Below, in pieces: positions 1 through 8,461 of a DNA stretch of 64,000 nucleotides. Each line of letters opens with the position of its first letter. Within the stretch, counting starts at the first letter, position 1. The notes under the pieces were generated by a model, which searched no databases, was not told the origin of the DNA, and worked only from the letters and a program-made list of their open reading frames with translations. A program made the position numbers and the translations under genes. Location: positions 488,481 to 552,480 of the forward strand of contig NZ_VUOC01000002.1 in assembly GCF_008386695.1 (NCBI RefSeq), read 5' to 3'. The DNA comes from Chitinophaga agrisoli. GTDB lineage: Bacteria > Bacteroidota > Bacteroidia > Chitinophagales > Chitinophagaceae.

Positions 1-38
1 GTATACCGCGAAATAATTAGTTCCATCATCTTATTATC

Positions 39-73
39 AAAAAAGCCGGTTGTTTCTAAACACCGGCTTTTTT
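39..73. terminator. Bidirectional intrinsic terminator
   Basis: A 12-bp perfect inverted repeat (AAAAAAGCCGGT ... ACCGGCTTTTTT) encloses an 11-nt loop. It has a T-run on the plus strand and an A-run at the other end, so it can terminate transcription from either side. It probably ends the gene lying to the left of the window and insulates the DUF1508 gene that follows. Confidence 0.85.
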
Positions 74-126
74 CGTGATGTTTCGCGGAAAAATGGTATA
101 TTCAGCAACAGTCAAATCTAAATTCC

Positions 127-453
127 ATGTGCAAATTCATTATCAGGACCGGCAAACATCATCAGTTCTTCTTTGACCTGAAAGCAGAAACCGGCGAGGT
201 GATCCTTTCAAGCGATGCATTCCATACCAAGGCCGCCTGCAACACCGGTATAGAAGCGTTAAAGGCAGTAGCAAGGGATGATAACAAATTTGAGCGAATG
301 AAGTCTGCTGATGAGCATTTTTACTTTGTTATAAAAGGCGCAAACGGCAAGCAGATGGTGAAGAGTGTACTATTTGCCAACCCGGCAGACAGGAATGCTG
401 CGATTAAGAGTGTGGAGGCGGAGGCGCATGATGCGGTTACGGTAGAGGAGTAA
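127..453 (+). CDS. DUF1508 (YegP-like) protein
   Basis: A 108-aa protein made of two tandem copies of the roughly 50-residue YegP/DUF1508 unit. The first copy shows F-x-F-x-L-K-A-x-x-G-E-V-I-L-S-S followed by a K-A-A-C-x-x-G-I-E-A-L segment. The second (about residues 62-98) keeps H-F-Y-F-V-I-K-G-A-N-G-K and a similar helix. Known family members are small soluble proteins without an established biochemical role. It has no signal peptide and is therefore cytoplasmic. It stands alone, 53 bp after a strong terminator and about 110 bp before an unrelated gene, so it is probably monocistronic. The family call is confident; the function is unknown. Confidence 0.85.
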   Translation: MCKFIIRTGKHHQFFFDLKAETGEVILSSDAFHTKAACNTGIEALKAVARDDNKFERMKSADEHFYFVIKGANGKQMVKSVLFANPADRNAAIKSVEAEAHDAVTVEE

Positions 454-563
454 ACTGCAGTTTCCGCCATCAGTCATGCTGTTGTTTATGACCAGGATTG
501 AGTTTGTCAAAAATAAATGCTTATTTCACACATTAAGTAAAAGCACGTTGACAATCCTATCCA

Positions 564-2204
564 ATGATAAATGGTCATACCATCATAATAGACAATAATA
601 TACAGATCACCGTATTAACAGATCAGCAAGCCGTTGCCGCATTAAAAAGCTCCATACCGTCAAAGACGCCCCCTCCTGCCCCAATGCAGCAGGCATCACA
701 AAATGAGCATAATCCCATACCCGGATATATCGCACGCTATATTAACAAAGATGCTTCAGTACTCCCATTAATGGTTGAATTATTGAAGCAGGGGGATTTC
801 AAACTTAGGAAACGCCTTTTATACGCCATCAATAACATTAAATATACGACAGACTGGAACTTCCGGATTACGGAACCTGTACTGATTGAAACCTTGTTTT
901 CCCTGACAAAATATAGGTCTCTTGAGTCCCCACTACTGGACGTACTGCTGACGTACAGAATGGAAGGTTATATAGGGACACTGGAAAAATTGTTTGCCGC
1001 CACCAACTCAAGGATACTATCGGCGCTCTTATACCACCTGACCCATATAGGCAGATTTGACTGCCTCCGTATGCTGGAGAAAAAGGTCGCAGGGCGGCAT
1101 CACGACAAGCTCATGTGGCCTATGTTACTCATGACGCTCAAGAGCATTGGCGCACGGTGTGATAAGGCTACCGTTCCTTATCTGGAAGCAATCATCATGC
1201 ACTTGTTCAAACGTGGTACTATTCCGTTAAAGGACCTACAGAAAGGAAGCATGCGGGAAGACAAAATGAATTATATGCATTTGCTTTGTCTATACGGAAC
1301 AGAGAAAGTTACCCCTTTGATCGATGAAATAACGCCATTCCTGTCAAAAGATTATCTCGCTTATTTCCGCTACCGCATGGGTATAACCACTGACCTGACG
1401 GAAATATTAGATGCGCTTCGCAAACATGATTATCCGCCTGCCTATCGGCAATTTATCCTTCCTGTAGGGCTCTCCAATATGACTGAAGAGTGGAAAGTGG
1501 CGATAATGCTCCATTCCCTTGAAAACAAAACAGTGGAAAACAAACTATGGCATGCCATGTCGCTCTCACAGATGTTTGACTGGCTGGGCGACCCTAACTT
1601 CATAAAAGAACACATATCACTTGTAAAAGATCCGGAGGTTGCCAATGCCCTGCTTAAATTGCATACCATTAAAAACCTGCCGGTTGAGCCCATTCTATCC
1701 GATTTTCTAAATGCCGGCCTCCTTGGTAACATTCAGACAGAGAGAGCCTTTGACAAGATCTCCTTTGGCAGGCGGGCAGCTCCTCATGCCTTGCCAGGAT
1801 ATGTATTGGAGGGATTATATACAAAGTTTATCCACGACGCCTACTATATGGAGTCCACCGCCGTTTTTATGCAGCACCATATCGAAAAATGGGCTAAAGA
1901 TTGCGGCGCGCCCATTGATGGTCTTACTGCCTATGCTGCATCCAACCAGGAAAACGACGATTGCAGCATGGTAAAGGCTGTTTTGTCTGATAAGGGATAC
2001 ATTATGACAGACTTGTCTGGCAATGGTCTTCCATATAATCTGGAGCCGGTGAGAGCATTGTTAAATACCATATTGGAATACGAAAACATACCCGGGAGGA
2101 TTGTACCGATGTTACAATATTTTTCCGAATGTCATGTCTTGGGAAATGTTGAAAAGCTGCAGGCGCTTAATGAAAAATACGATTTCGAAAAATCAGTTAA
2201 CTGA
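564..2204 (+). CDS. Hypothetical alpha-helical repeat (HEAT-like) protein
   Basis: A 546-aa soluble protein with no signal peptide or membrane segment. I do not recognise a named family. After a proline-rich linker (about residues 32-45), the chain is a run of amphipathic helix pairs spaced 35-45 residues apart, for example V-L-P-L-M-V-E-L-L-K and P-L-L-D-V-L-L-T-Y. This suggests an alpha-solenoid of the HEAT/ARM kind used as a protein-binding scaffold. The last 12 bp overlap the convergent mug-like gene tail to tail, so the two transcripts share an end without an evident terminator. The coding call is strong because of the long open frame and regular composition. Any function would be a guess. 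Confidence 0.8.
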   Translation: MINGHTIIIDNNIQITVLTDQQAVAALKSSIPSKTPPPAPMQQASQNEHNPIPGYIARYINKDASVLPLMVELLKQGDFKLRKRLLYAINNIKYTTDWNFRITEPVLIETLFSLTKYRSLESPLLDVLLTYRMEGYIGTLEKLFAATNSRILSALLYHLTHIGRFDCLRMLEKKVAGRHHDKLMWPMLLMTLKSIGARCDKATVPYLEAIIMHLFKRGTIPLKDLQKGSMREDKMNYMHLLCLYGTEKVTPLIDEITPFLSKDYLAYFRYRMGITTDLTEILDALRKHDYPPAYRQFILPVGLSNMTEEWKVAIMLHSLENKTVENKLWHAMSLSQMFDWLGDPNFIKEHISLVKDPEVANALLKLHTIKNLPVEPILSDFLNAGLLGNIQTERAFDKISFGRRAAPHALPGYVLEGLYTKFIHDAYYMESTAVFMQHHIEKWAKDCGAPIDGLTAYAASNQENDDCSMVKAVLSDKGYIMTDLSGNGLPYNLEPVRALLNTILEYENIPGRIVPMLQYFSECHVLGNVEKLQALNEKYDFEKSVN

Positions 2205-2705
2205 AATAACCTGGTATAACTCATTATAATAACCAACCAGATCACTCAACGAAAATCCCCGGTTCAACCCGCTTGGATTAGGCAGCACCCAAACCCTGGC
2301 GCCACCAAATTTCATGTCTTGCGCACCCCAGGCAATCGTCTTTAGCCCGGAAAGGGCCTGGAAGGCGGGCTTTCCAAGAAAGGCGACATACCGCGGCCTG
2401 TATTGCTCGATCTTCCGTGTAAAAGCAACCGCGGAATCTGCGAATTCATGCTTTGCCAGTTCGTCTGCACGGGTAGTAGGCCGCTCTACTACCGTCGTTA
2501 ACCCATAGCCGTAGCGAAGTATCGAACTGTCATCTATCGCAGCAATTTCATGCGGCGTAAACCCTGAAAGATGCAATGCCCGCCAGAACCGGTTGCTCCT
2601 TCCTGAAAAATGATGCCCGTCTATAGCCGATTTAAGCCCCGGGTTGATACCGCAAAAAAGGACCTTCAGGTCCGCTGCGATGATATCAGCCAACAAATGA
2701 TCCAT
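2193..2705 (-). CDS. mug: G/U mismatch-specific DNA glycosylase (Mug/TDG family)
   Basis: A 170-aa enzyme of the uracil-DNA glycosylase superfamily, Mug/TDG branch. It removes uracil or thymine mispaired with guanine and starts base-excision repair in the cytoplasm. The N-terminal active-site motif G-I-N-P-G is at about residues 19-23, matching the GINPG of Escherichia coli Mug, whose Asn is catalytic. The S-G-R-S-N-R-F-W segment follows, and the DNA-intercalating loop appears near the C-terminus as N-P-S-G-L-N-R. Length matches the family (about 165-170 aa). The start at 2705 puts GINPG at the usual distance from the N-terminus. The gene overlaps the convergent helical-repeat gene by 12 bp at its 3' end. 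Confidence 0.92.
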   Translation of the reverse strand: MDHLLADIIAADLKVLFCGINPGLKSAIDGHHFSGRSNRFWRALHLSGFTPHEIAAIDDSSILRYGYGLTTVVERPTTRADELAKHEFADSAVAFTRKIEQYRPRYVAFLGKPAFQALSGLKTIAWGAQDMKFGGARVWVLPNPSGLNRGFSLSDLVGYYNELYQVISVN

Positions 2706-2851
2706 ATTTCAGTCTTTAGTATCCACAATCGCCATGTGCCCGGCAAAATACGCAAATCCAATGATAAGCGCCAACCCCTCCTTCCCGCTCTTAACATGAC
2801 TGGAAATTATCCGCCGGATAAGAAATCCCTTAGCGGATCCAAAACTTCCAT

Positions 2852-2881
2852 TTTGTATTTCAAAAATATCTACTAACTTTG
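2852..2881 (+). promoter_or_regulatory. Bacteroidota-type promoter for the methyltransferase gene
   Basis: TTTG at 2852-2855 and TAACTTTG at 2874-2881 are separated by 18 bp. This matches the Bacteroidota sigma-ABfr promoter (TTTG, spacer, TAnnTTTG). It sits about 30 bp before the ATG at 2911, which implies a short leader. Confidence 0.65.
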
Positions 2882-2910
2882 AAACACAAAGTGCTTTTAA
2901 ACACCAACAA

Positions 2911-3501
2911 ATGCATCACTCTACGGCTACATTTTATAACCGTCTGGCATTTCTATACCCTATCATCAACTACTTTTTAAACAAACAAAGAAAAGTACTG
3001 ATCAGTGAGGTTAACAATGCGCCTCCCGGAAGATTGCTGGAAATAGGCGTCGGTAACGGATCGCATCTGCCTTTATATGCTGCCCATCAAATTATTGGCG
3101 TTGATATCTCCCAGGCTATGCTAAACCATGCCAAACGATCTGCTAATAATAATACGGAGTTATTGCTCATGAATGGCGAAGACCTGATATTTCCGGAAGC
3201 CTGTTTTGATTATGTTGTCATTACCCATACCCTTGCAGTCGTAAAAGATCCGGAATTGCTATTAGAGCAGGCGTACAGGGTATTAAGACCAGGGGGTAAA
3301 CTATTTATCCTTAATCACTTTACGCCTGCTAACTGGTTAAAATACCTCGACCGGGCTTTTCAACCCTTCTCCTCCTTTTTTCATTTCAGATCCGCCTTTT
3401 ACCTGGATAAGATAAAAGGACTGCAAAGATTCTCTTTACATAAGCAAACGGAGCTTGGAATGGGCTCTTATTATAAATTTCTTATCCTCTGTAAGCCTTG
3501 A
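2911..3501 (+). CDS. Class I SAM-dependent methyltransferase (PmtA-like)
   Basis: A 196-aa Rossmann-fold methyltransferase. Motif I is L-L-E-I-G-V-G-N-G-S at about residues 44-53, followed by the acidic strand end G-V-D-I-S. A later F-D-Y-V-V-I-T-H strand and the L-R-P-G-G-K-L-F motif complete the SAM-binding core. The N-terminal Y-N-R-L-A-F-L-Y-P and overall size resemble bacterial phosphatidylethanolamine N-methyltransferases of the Pmt type and small UbiE-like enzymes. The substrate cannot be fixed from sequence. The next gene encodes a membrane protein whose TTG start overlaps this stop codon, so the pair is translationally coupled. A lipid or membrane-linked substrate is an inference from that pairing. 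Confidence 0.8.
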   Translation: MHHSTATFYNRLAFLYPIINYFLNKQRKVLISEVNNAPPGRLLEIGVGNGSHLPLYAAHQIIGVDISQAMLNHAKRSANNNTELLLMNGEDLIFPEACFDYVVITHTLAVVKDPELLLEQAYRVLRPGGKLFILNHFTPANWLKYLDRAFQPFSSFFHFRSAFYLDKIKGLQRFSLHKQTELGMGSYYKFLILCKP

Positions 3502-4001
3502 AAAAGTACATCCCTATACTAACGCTATCCATGCTTATCAGCCTGTTCATTTATGTATTTTACCGGACCGACAGGACCTTAATAAACCAGCTTTTTATTG
3601 AGGTATTATCCCGGGAAAGGTATTTCATGCTAAAAACATATATCACCGCTTCCCTGCCGCTGCACCGTTATGTTGTTTATTCCTTACCGGAAGGCCTATG
3701 GATCTTTTGTATTACCATCACCTCAAGCTTTTTCTATTTAAACCTACGGAACCGTAAATGGAGCTTGATATGGATACCGCTACTAGTAGCTCCGGCCATG
3801 GAAATAATGCAGTTATTGCGATTACTCCATGGCCGGTTTGATATGATGGATATACTGATCTCAACAGACTTTTGGCTGCTTGCCGTGTTCCTTACCAAAA
3901 CCAACACAGGTAAAGAGCCGCTTTTCCAATCTGTGAATGTTAAGACGGTCTGTTGTGTGGTGAGCTACCTTGTTGTTTATCTGGCGCATGTTACGTACTA
4001 A
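3498..4001 (+). CDS. Small VanZ-like integral membrane protein
   Basis: A 167-aa protein with four to five predicted membrane segments: about residues 5-22, 55-75, 84-100, 122-135 and 147-164. The signature M-E-I-M-Q-L-L followed by G-R-F-D-M-M-D-I-L is the E-x-x-Q ... D-x-x-D arrangement of the VanZ-like family, whose general function is unsettled. The open frame begins with a TTG at 3498 that overlaps the TGA of the methyltransferase (TTGA), implying coupling. The first ATG in frame is at 3531, but starting there would delete the first positive residues. Both starts are possible. Family call is moderate. Confidence 0.7.
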   Translation: MKKYIPILTLSMLISLFIYVFYRTDRTLINQLFIEVLSRERYFMLKTYITASLPLHRYVVYSLPEGLWIFCITITSSFFYLNLRNRKWSLIWIPLLVAPAMEIMQLLRLLHGRFDMMDILISTDFWLLAVFLTKTNTGKEPLFQSVNVKTVCCVVSYLVVYLAHVTY

Positions 4002-4007
4002 CAACAC

Positions 4008-4448
4008 TCAATCATCCCACCAATCCGGCTTCTTACCGCTACGGGATGCAGACAACCTATCACCGGGACTGGGAAAACAATCAATGGTCTCCTCATCATA
4101 ATACAATACAAACATATTCCCGGTGCTGGTTTCTGACAGCGTCAGGAATCCATCCGGGTCTTTACCCATCGTACACGCTATAGGCGGCGTACTCTGCTGT
4201 TGGCCGCCGTTATAATAGGTAACGGTCACATTGGCATGTGTATCGTCCGCTATATCTATTTTTACTTCCATTTTCTCGCTGGCAGTTGGCAGCGCGAGTA
4301 CCTCCCCGTTCACCTCTGCTTCAAAGGCGGAGAAGGTACCGCTTGCCTGGCGGGGAGAGGTATCCTTGTCATCCTTTTTACAGGATGTAAATGTCAAAAT
4401 TGATCCGATAAATAAGCAACCCAATAGTAATAGACTCCTGTTTTTCAT
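4008..4448 (-). CDS. Small secreted lipoprotein, unknown function
   Basis: A 146-aa lipoprotein starting at the ATG at 4448. The longer open frame to 4487 would put 13 residues in front of a clean signal peptide. The signal peptide runs M-K-N-R-S then a leucine-rich core and the lipobox T-F-T-S-C, followed by K-K-D-D-K-D as in exported Bacteroidota lipoproteins. The mature part is about 120 residues, beta-strand rich, and ends W-W-D-D. No domain is recognised. The upstream region holds an inverted repeat and three phased repeats that are probably regulatory sites. Its stop lies 6 bp from the convergent VanZ-like gene. Confidence 0.75.
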   Translation of the reverse strand: MKNRSLLLLGCLFIGSILTFTSCKKDDKDTSPRQASGTFSAFEAEVNGEVLALPTASEKMEVKIDIADDTHANVTVTYYNGGQQQSTPPIACTMGKDPDGFLTLSETSTGNMFVLYYDEETIDCFPSPGDRLSASRSGKKPDWWDD

Positions 4449-4521
4449 AATGCACTTTTTAGATATGATTAATGTATGGGTGAACAATGGGCTTGATGGA
4501 TGTCAGGCCAGTGAATCGATA

Positions 4522-4529
4522 CAAAAGTA
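4522..4529 (-). promoter_or_regulatory. Possible -7 element for the lipoprotein gene
   Basis: Read on the minus strand the bases are TACTTTTG, matching the Bacteroidota -7 consensus TAnnTTTG. It lies about 75 bp upstream of the lipoprotein start at 4448. No matching TTTG was found at the right distance upstream, so a factor bound to the adjacent inverted repeat may be needed. Confidence 0.4.
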
Positions 4530-4535
4530 CCGCTG

Positions 4536-4560
4536 CTGCAAAATGATACCTATTTTGCAG
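4536..4560. promoter_or_regulatory. Perfect 9-bp inverted repeat (operator candidate)
   Basis: CTGCAAAAT and ATTTTGCAG are exact reverse complements separated by 7 bp. There is no T-run after it, so it is not a terminator. It lies directly upstream of a possible minus-strand -7 element (4522-4529), a good place for a dimeric regulator acting on the lipoprotein gene. Confidence 0.55.
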
Positions 4561-4564
4561 GGTC

Positions 4565-4620
4565 TACAAATGGTTACACGCAGGTATACAAATGGTCTAC
4601 AGGATCCTGAAAAATGGCTA
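4565..4620. repeat. Three direct repeats phased at 22 bp
   Basis: AAATGG occurs at 4568, 4590 and 4612, exactly 22 bp apart (two helical turns). The first two copies extend to TACAAATGGT, and all three are followed by a TAC within 1-2 bases. Helically phased direct repeats are typical of sites for regulators that bind one face of the DNA, such as LytTR or OmpR-type response regulators. No such gene is adjacent. The TPR/HTH protein encoded just downstream on the same strand is one candidate binder. Confidence 0.55.
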
Positions 4621-4678
4621 CAGAAAGCATTTTCTGCCGGTTACATGGGTCACAACGTCAGTAAAATTGACCTTTTAT

Positions 4679-6454
4679 TTATAAATTAAGGATGTATGTG
4701 GAGAGATCGTCCTTCGGCTGCAGGGATAGCTTTTTTTTGATACGGTAACGGCTCATCTTAACACTGTCAGGGTGTACATTCAGCAAACTGGCCACCTCCT
4801 TATTGGAAATATTCATCCGGATATAGGCGCAATGTTTCAGTTCATTCCGGGAAAGTTGGGAAGATAATTGCATCAGCTTATCAAAAAAAGCAGGGTGTAC
4901 TTCCTCAAAATGCAGCTTGAATTTTTGCCAGTCCTCCGTCAGCTCCAGGTTATAGCGGATGAGTTTACGGATCTCCTCCAGGTGGTTGCTATCTGACATC
5001 CTGACATTATCGGTCAGCTTCTCCCGCAGTTCAGACAGTACCCGGTTCATCTGATCCGTATGGATGATATTGGCGGATAGTTCCCGGTTCCGGTGGTCCA
5101 GCTCCTGGCGTACCCGCAGTGATTTCTCTTCAATAAGGGCCCGCTCCGCCAGTATGCGGCTATTCTCATCTTGTAGCATTTTCTGACCGTGCTGGTACAC
5201 TTTTTCTTTTAGCCGTTTATTATAATACAGGATCACAATGATCACTATACAGAGCAGCACGGCGCCGGCGCCAAAATACATGAGCGTTGTTTTCCATTTG
5301 TTCTGCTGTTGCAGCAGGACGATCTGCGCCTGATGCTGGCTTGTCTGGAAGCTTACTTCCAGCAGGTCCATATGTTTTTTATTGGCCAGCTTTTGCAGGG
5401 TATCCTTCACGGCAGCCGCCTGTAATGAAAGATCAAAGGCCTTTCGATAATTGCCCTCCTGGCGGTACAGGCCAACGCCTGCATCAGCCACCAGCTTTCG
5501 TTGTTCCATATTGGGCGACCATTCCTGACGTATTTCCCGCAGCGTAGCCTCGCTCTCGCGGAACTGACCTTTGCGGGCCAATATGCGGCTTAGCATTACC
5601 CGCCCCTCTATGCTGATGCTGTTGAACCCTGCTTTATCCGCCAGGGACAAGGTTTGCTGGATGTATTGCATCGCCTTCTCCAATGACTGCTGCTGCAGGT
5701 ATACATCCGCCATGTTCAGGTAGGTGCTTGACTGCAACCGCGTATTCTGATGCACCAGCAGCAAAGCAAGGGCCTTGTTATAATAATCAAGGGCTTTATC
5801 AGGGAAGGATTGTTCAAGATAGGCATTCCCGATATTGTGATAAATGAAGGCAATATCCGCCGGCGACTGCAGCCGGTCATAGATCACCAACGCCTTATTC
5901 AGATAAGCCAGCGCATGCTTGTAATCCCCGGCGGCGCCATACGCTACGCCGATATTGAGGAAGCGGCCGCCTTTGGCAGCCAGGTTACTGGGCCTTACCA
6001 GCCGCAGGCTGCGCTGCAGGTAGTCAAGGGCCTTATCAAATTCATGCAGGGAATTATGGAACAGCCCCAGCTCGTTATAAACAATCGAAAGCCCGCCCCG
6101 CTCGTTCCGGGCCTGGGCAATATCCCGCGCCTGGATATATTGCGCATAGGCCTCCTTGTAATGATCGCTTTGAAAATAAACATCGCCCAGCCGCGAACGA
6201 CCTACCACCTGGCCAAAGGAATATTTTAGCTTATCAGAAAGGGCAATGGCCTTACGTGCATAGTAGAATGCACTGAGACTGTCGTTATACAGGTTAGCAT
6301 AAGAAAGATGCAGCAGCTCATTTACCATGGCGGTATCCTGCCCGTGATGACTGATCCTCTTTTCCAGCGAGTCATTGATAGACGGCCCTTGTGCGTAGTT
6401 ACGGGCATACGGGATCAAACAACAAATGATGATACATGATCGTACAGCTTTCAT
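4679..6454 (-). CDS. TPR sensor protein with membrane anchor, coiled coil and C-terminal HTH
   Basis: About 591 aa starting at the ATG at 6454; the alternative ATG at 6472 adds six residues before the signal peptide. Order: signal peptide (about 1-22); roughly eight tetratricopeptide repeats (about 35-340), for example G-N-A-Y-L-E-Q-S-F-P-D-K-A-L-D-Y-Y; one membrane helix (about 385-405, F-G-A-G-A-V-L-L-C-I-V); a charged coiled coil (about 415-520); and a LuxR-like winged HTH (about 535-591) with N-I-S-N-K-E-V-A-S-L-L-N-V-H-P-D-S-V. This layout is common in Bacteroidota: outside TPR domain, cytoplasmic DNA-binding end. It probably senses something in the periplasm and regulates transcription directly. 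No histidine kinase domain is present, and the target is unknown. Confidence 0.85.
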   Translation of the reverse strand: MKAVRSCIIICCLIPYARNYAQGPSINDSLEKRISHHGQDTAMVNELLHLSYANLYNDSLSAFYYARKAIALSDKLKYSFGQVVGRSRLGDVYFQSDHYKEAYAQYIQARDIAQARNERGGLSIVYNELGLFHNSLHEFDKALDYLQRSLRLVRPSNLAAKGGRFLNIGVAYGAAGDYKHALAYLNKALVIYDRLQSPADIAFIYHNIGNAYLEQSFPDKALDYYNKALALLLVHQNTRLQSSTYLNMADVYLQQQSLEKAMQYIQQTLSLADKAGFNSISIEGRVMLSRILARKGQFRESEATLREIRQEWSPNMEQRKLVADAGVGLYRQEGNYRKAFDLSLQAAAVKDTLQKLANKKHMDLLEVSFQTSQHQAQIVLLQQQNKWKTTLMYFGAGAVLLCIVIIVILYYNKRLKEKVYQHGQKMLQDENSRILAERALIEEKSLRVRQELDHRNRELSANIIHTDQMNRVLSELREKLTDNVRMSDSNHLEEIRKLIRYNLELTEDWQKFKLHFEEVHPAFFDKLMQLSSQLSRNELKHCAYIRMNISNKEVASLLNVHPDSVKMSRYRIKKKLSLQPKDDLSTYILNL

Positions 6455-6606
6455 AACTGGTTTCCTTTGCATTACTCGTAGATAAAAATAGCTGATATAC
6501 AGGGAAAAAGGAAGCCTGGGGCCAATAAAAGATACTATCTAGGTAACTTTGGAACACTTGCATATATAACCCATGATGATTATTTTGCCGGATCAAACCT
6601 ATGTGA

Positions 6607-7722
6607 ATGTACGATAACAACGTTAAACAGGCCATACAGACCAATACAACAGACCTGTTAAAGACCAGACCACATTTTGAGCTACTGGACGGATTAAGAG
6701 GCGTAGCCGCAGTGGTGGTGGTGATCTTCCATTTCATGGAAATGGCAATTACGGATTATAGCAAGAACTTTGCAGGGCATGGCTTCCTGGCGGTAGATTT
6801 CTTCTTTTGTCTCAGTGGATTTGTGATCGCTTATGCGTATGATGGCCGCGTAGGAAAATTAGGCGTCGTTGAGTTTTTCAAATCAAGGATCATCCGGTTA
6901 CATCTTTTGGTGATACTGGGCTCTATCCTGGGACTGCTTAGTTTTCTGTTTGACCCCTTTACAACATCGCCGCTTGCCTATAGTACCGGTCAGATAATAC
7001 TGATCTTTTTAACGTCTTTACTGCTGATACCATACCCGGTGATCACGGAGCGCAGCTTTAATCTCTTTGGCATTAATGCGCCGGCCTGGTCGCTGTTCTG
7101 GGAATATGTGGCCAATATCCTCTACGGCTGGATCCTCTGGAAACTTAACAGGCGCATCCTCCTCGTGCTGGCCCTGGCGGCGGCCGCATGGCTTTTTTAT
7201 GTGGGTTATATCGCAGGCAACCTCATGGGTGGCTGGGGCAAGGATGGCTGGTGGCATGGCGGCGCCCGGGTATCCTTCTCGTTCCTGGCAGGCATGCTTG
7301 TTTACCGTTATCAATTCATTATCCGTAACAGGCTGGGATTCCTGGGCCTTACCATACTGCTGCTTATAGGCTTACTGATGCCCTGGTTTAAGCAAAACTG
7401 GCTGGTGGAACTGGCGGTAGTGATCATTTACTTCCCGTTATTGGTGGCACTTGGAGCAGGCGCACAACCCGGCCCCAGGGCAAGGGCTATTTGCATATTC
7501 TCCGGCAGGATCTCCTACCCGCTTTATATGACGCACTATGCCGTGATCTGGATGTTCCTGAATTATTATACCCGTTATAAGCCGGATAACGGTACGCTGG
7601 CTTTGATCATCATCTGCGCAGTGCCGCTACTGATCGGTTTTGCCTACCTGGCCATGGTATTATATGACAACCCTGTACGGCGGTATCTGACTAACAGGCG
7701 GAAACTGAACAAAGCGGGATAG
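6607..7722 (+). CDS. Acyltransferase 3 family membrane protein (OafA/YrhL-like)
   Basis: A 371-aa polytopic membrane protein of the acyltransferase 3 family, which moves acyl groups onto extracytoplasmic sugars or other acceptors. The N-terminal signature E-L-L-D-G-L-R-G-V-A-A-V is followed by the family's essential His in V-I-F-H-F, then V-D-F-F-F-C-L-S-G-F-V-I-A and the S-R-I-I-R-L arginine motif. About ten membrane helices follow, and the C-terminal P-L-Y-M-T-H-Y family motif is at about residue 305. Length is normal for a stand-alone enzyme without an SGNH domain. A possible -7 box TAACTTTG lies at 6544-6551, without a clear -33 partner. The acceptor cannot be told from sequence. It is divergent from the TPR sensor. 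Confidence 0.9.
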   Translation: MYDNNVKQAIQTNTTDLLKTRPHFELLDGLRGVAAVVVVIFHFMEMAITDYSKNFAGHGFLAVDFFFCLSGFVIAYAYDGRVGKLGVVEFFKSRIIRLHLLVILGSILGLLSFLFDPFTTSPLAYSTGQIILIFLTSLLLIPYPVITERSFNLFGINAPAWSLFWEYVANILYGWILWKLNRRILLVLALAAAAWLFYVGYIAGNLMGGWGKDGWWHGGARVSFSFLAGMLVYRYQFIIRNRLGFLGLTILLLIGLLMPWFKQNWLVELAVVIIYFPLLVALGAGAQPGPRARAICIFSGRISYPLYMTHYAVIWMFLNYYTRYKPDNGTLALIIICAVPLLIGFAYLAMVLYDNPVRRYLTNRRKLNKAG

Positions 7723-7837
7723 GCATACCCGTGCGGGGAAAATTGTCCATCCACCCACGCCCTTTATCCATTTTCATCCATTTACAATGGCTGCAATTTT
7801 GTTTTGTCAATATCGACATAAACAAAAGATGCAGAAA

Positions 7838-8380
7838 ATGTCAAACACAACTTTCAAAGTTCCCCAGCGGGAAGATGTCTCTCCTAACAACCAGGCCATC
7901 TTTGATAACCTGAAAAGTGCATTGGGTATGGTACCCAATCTCTACGCCACCATGGCCTATAGTAACACCGGGCTTGAGAATTACCTGAATTTTCAGAACG
8001 GTAAAACTTCATTGAGTAAAAAAGAAAAAGAAGCTATAAACCTGGTGGTGAGCCAGGTAAATGGCTGTAATTATTGTTTATCCGCACATACGCTGCTGGG
8101 TAAAATGAATGGCTTCACAGAAGAACAAACGATAGAGATCAGAAAAGGGGGAGCCGCTTTCGATAGCAAGCTGGATGCTTTGGTAAAATTCACAAGGGAT
8201 GCCACCATCAATAAAGGCCGTGTAAGTGAGGTAACATTGACTAACTTCTTTAATGCAGGATATACCCACGCAAGCATTGTTGACGTTATGATCGCCATAG
8301 CCGATAAAGTGGTGATGAACTACATTCACAACCTCACGGAGGTCCCCATCGACTTTCCGTTGGCAGCGCCGTTAAACTAA
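7838..8380 (+). CDS. Carboxymuconolactone decarboxylase-like (AhpD-type) protein
   Basis: A 180-aa AhpD-like protein. The redox motif E-x11-C-x2-C-x3-H is complete: E-A-I-N-L ... N-G-C-N-Y-C-L-S-A-H. This supports peroxidase or thiol-disulfide activity rather than lactone decarboxylation. I start at the ATG at 7838 because the family begins M-S-x-x-x-F-x-V-P; ATGs at 7829 and 7787 would add unrelated residues. A terminator follows at 8391-8422, then an AraC-type regulator in the same direction that may control this gene, an arrangement common for AhpD-like genes. The protein is cytoplasmic and its electron donor is not evident. Confidence 0.88.
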   Translation: MSNTTFKVPQREDVSPNNQAIFDNLKSALGMVPNLYATMAYSNTGLENYLNFQNGKTSLSKKEKEAINLVVSQVNGCNYCLSAHTLLGKMNGFTEEQTIEIRKGGAAFDSKLDALVKFTRDATINKGRVSEVTLTNFFNAGYTHASIVDVMIAIADKVVMNYIHNLTEVPIDFPLAAPLN

Positions 8381-8390
8381 CATACCGGCA

Positions 8391-8422
8391 TAAAGCTGCG
8401 GGGACGGGCCTCCGCAGCTTTA
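8391..8422 (+). terminator. Intrinsic terminator after the AhpD-like gene
   Basis: TAAAGCTGCGG and CCGCAGCTTTA form an 11-bp perfect stem around a 10-nt loop, 10 bp after the stop codon. The downstream T-run is short, so termination may be partial and allow some read-through into the AraC gene. Confidence 0.65.
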
Positions 8423-8461
8423 CCTTAAATTATAAGTATCTTCGTAACAGCACATCAGGCA

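Noticed and set aside
2610-2876. An 88-codon plus-strand frame spanning the mug start
   Set aside because: It overlaps mug antisense and ends within the promoter of the methyltransferase. The composition is random.
5750-6229. A 159-codon plus-strand frame
   Set aside because: It is antisense to the TPR repeats of the sensor gene and mirrors their periodic codons.
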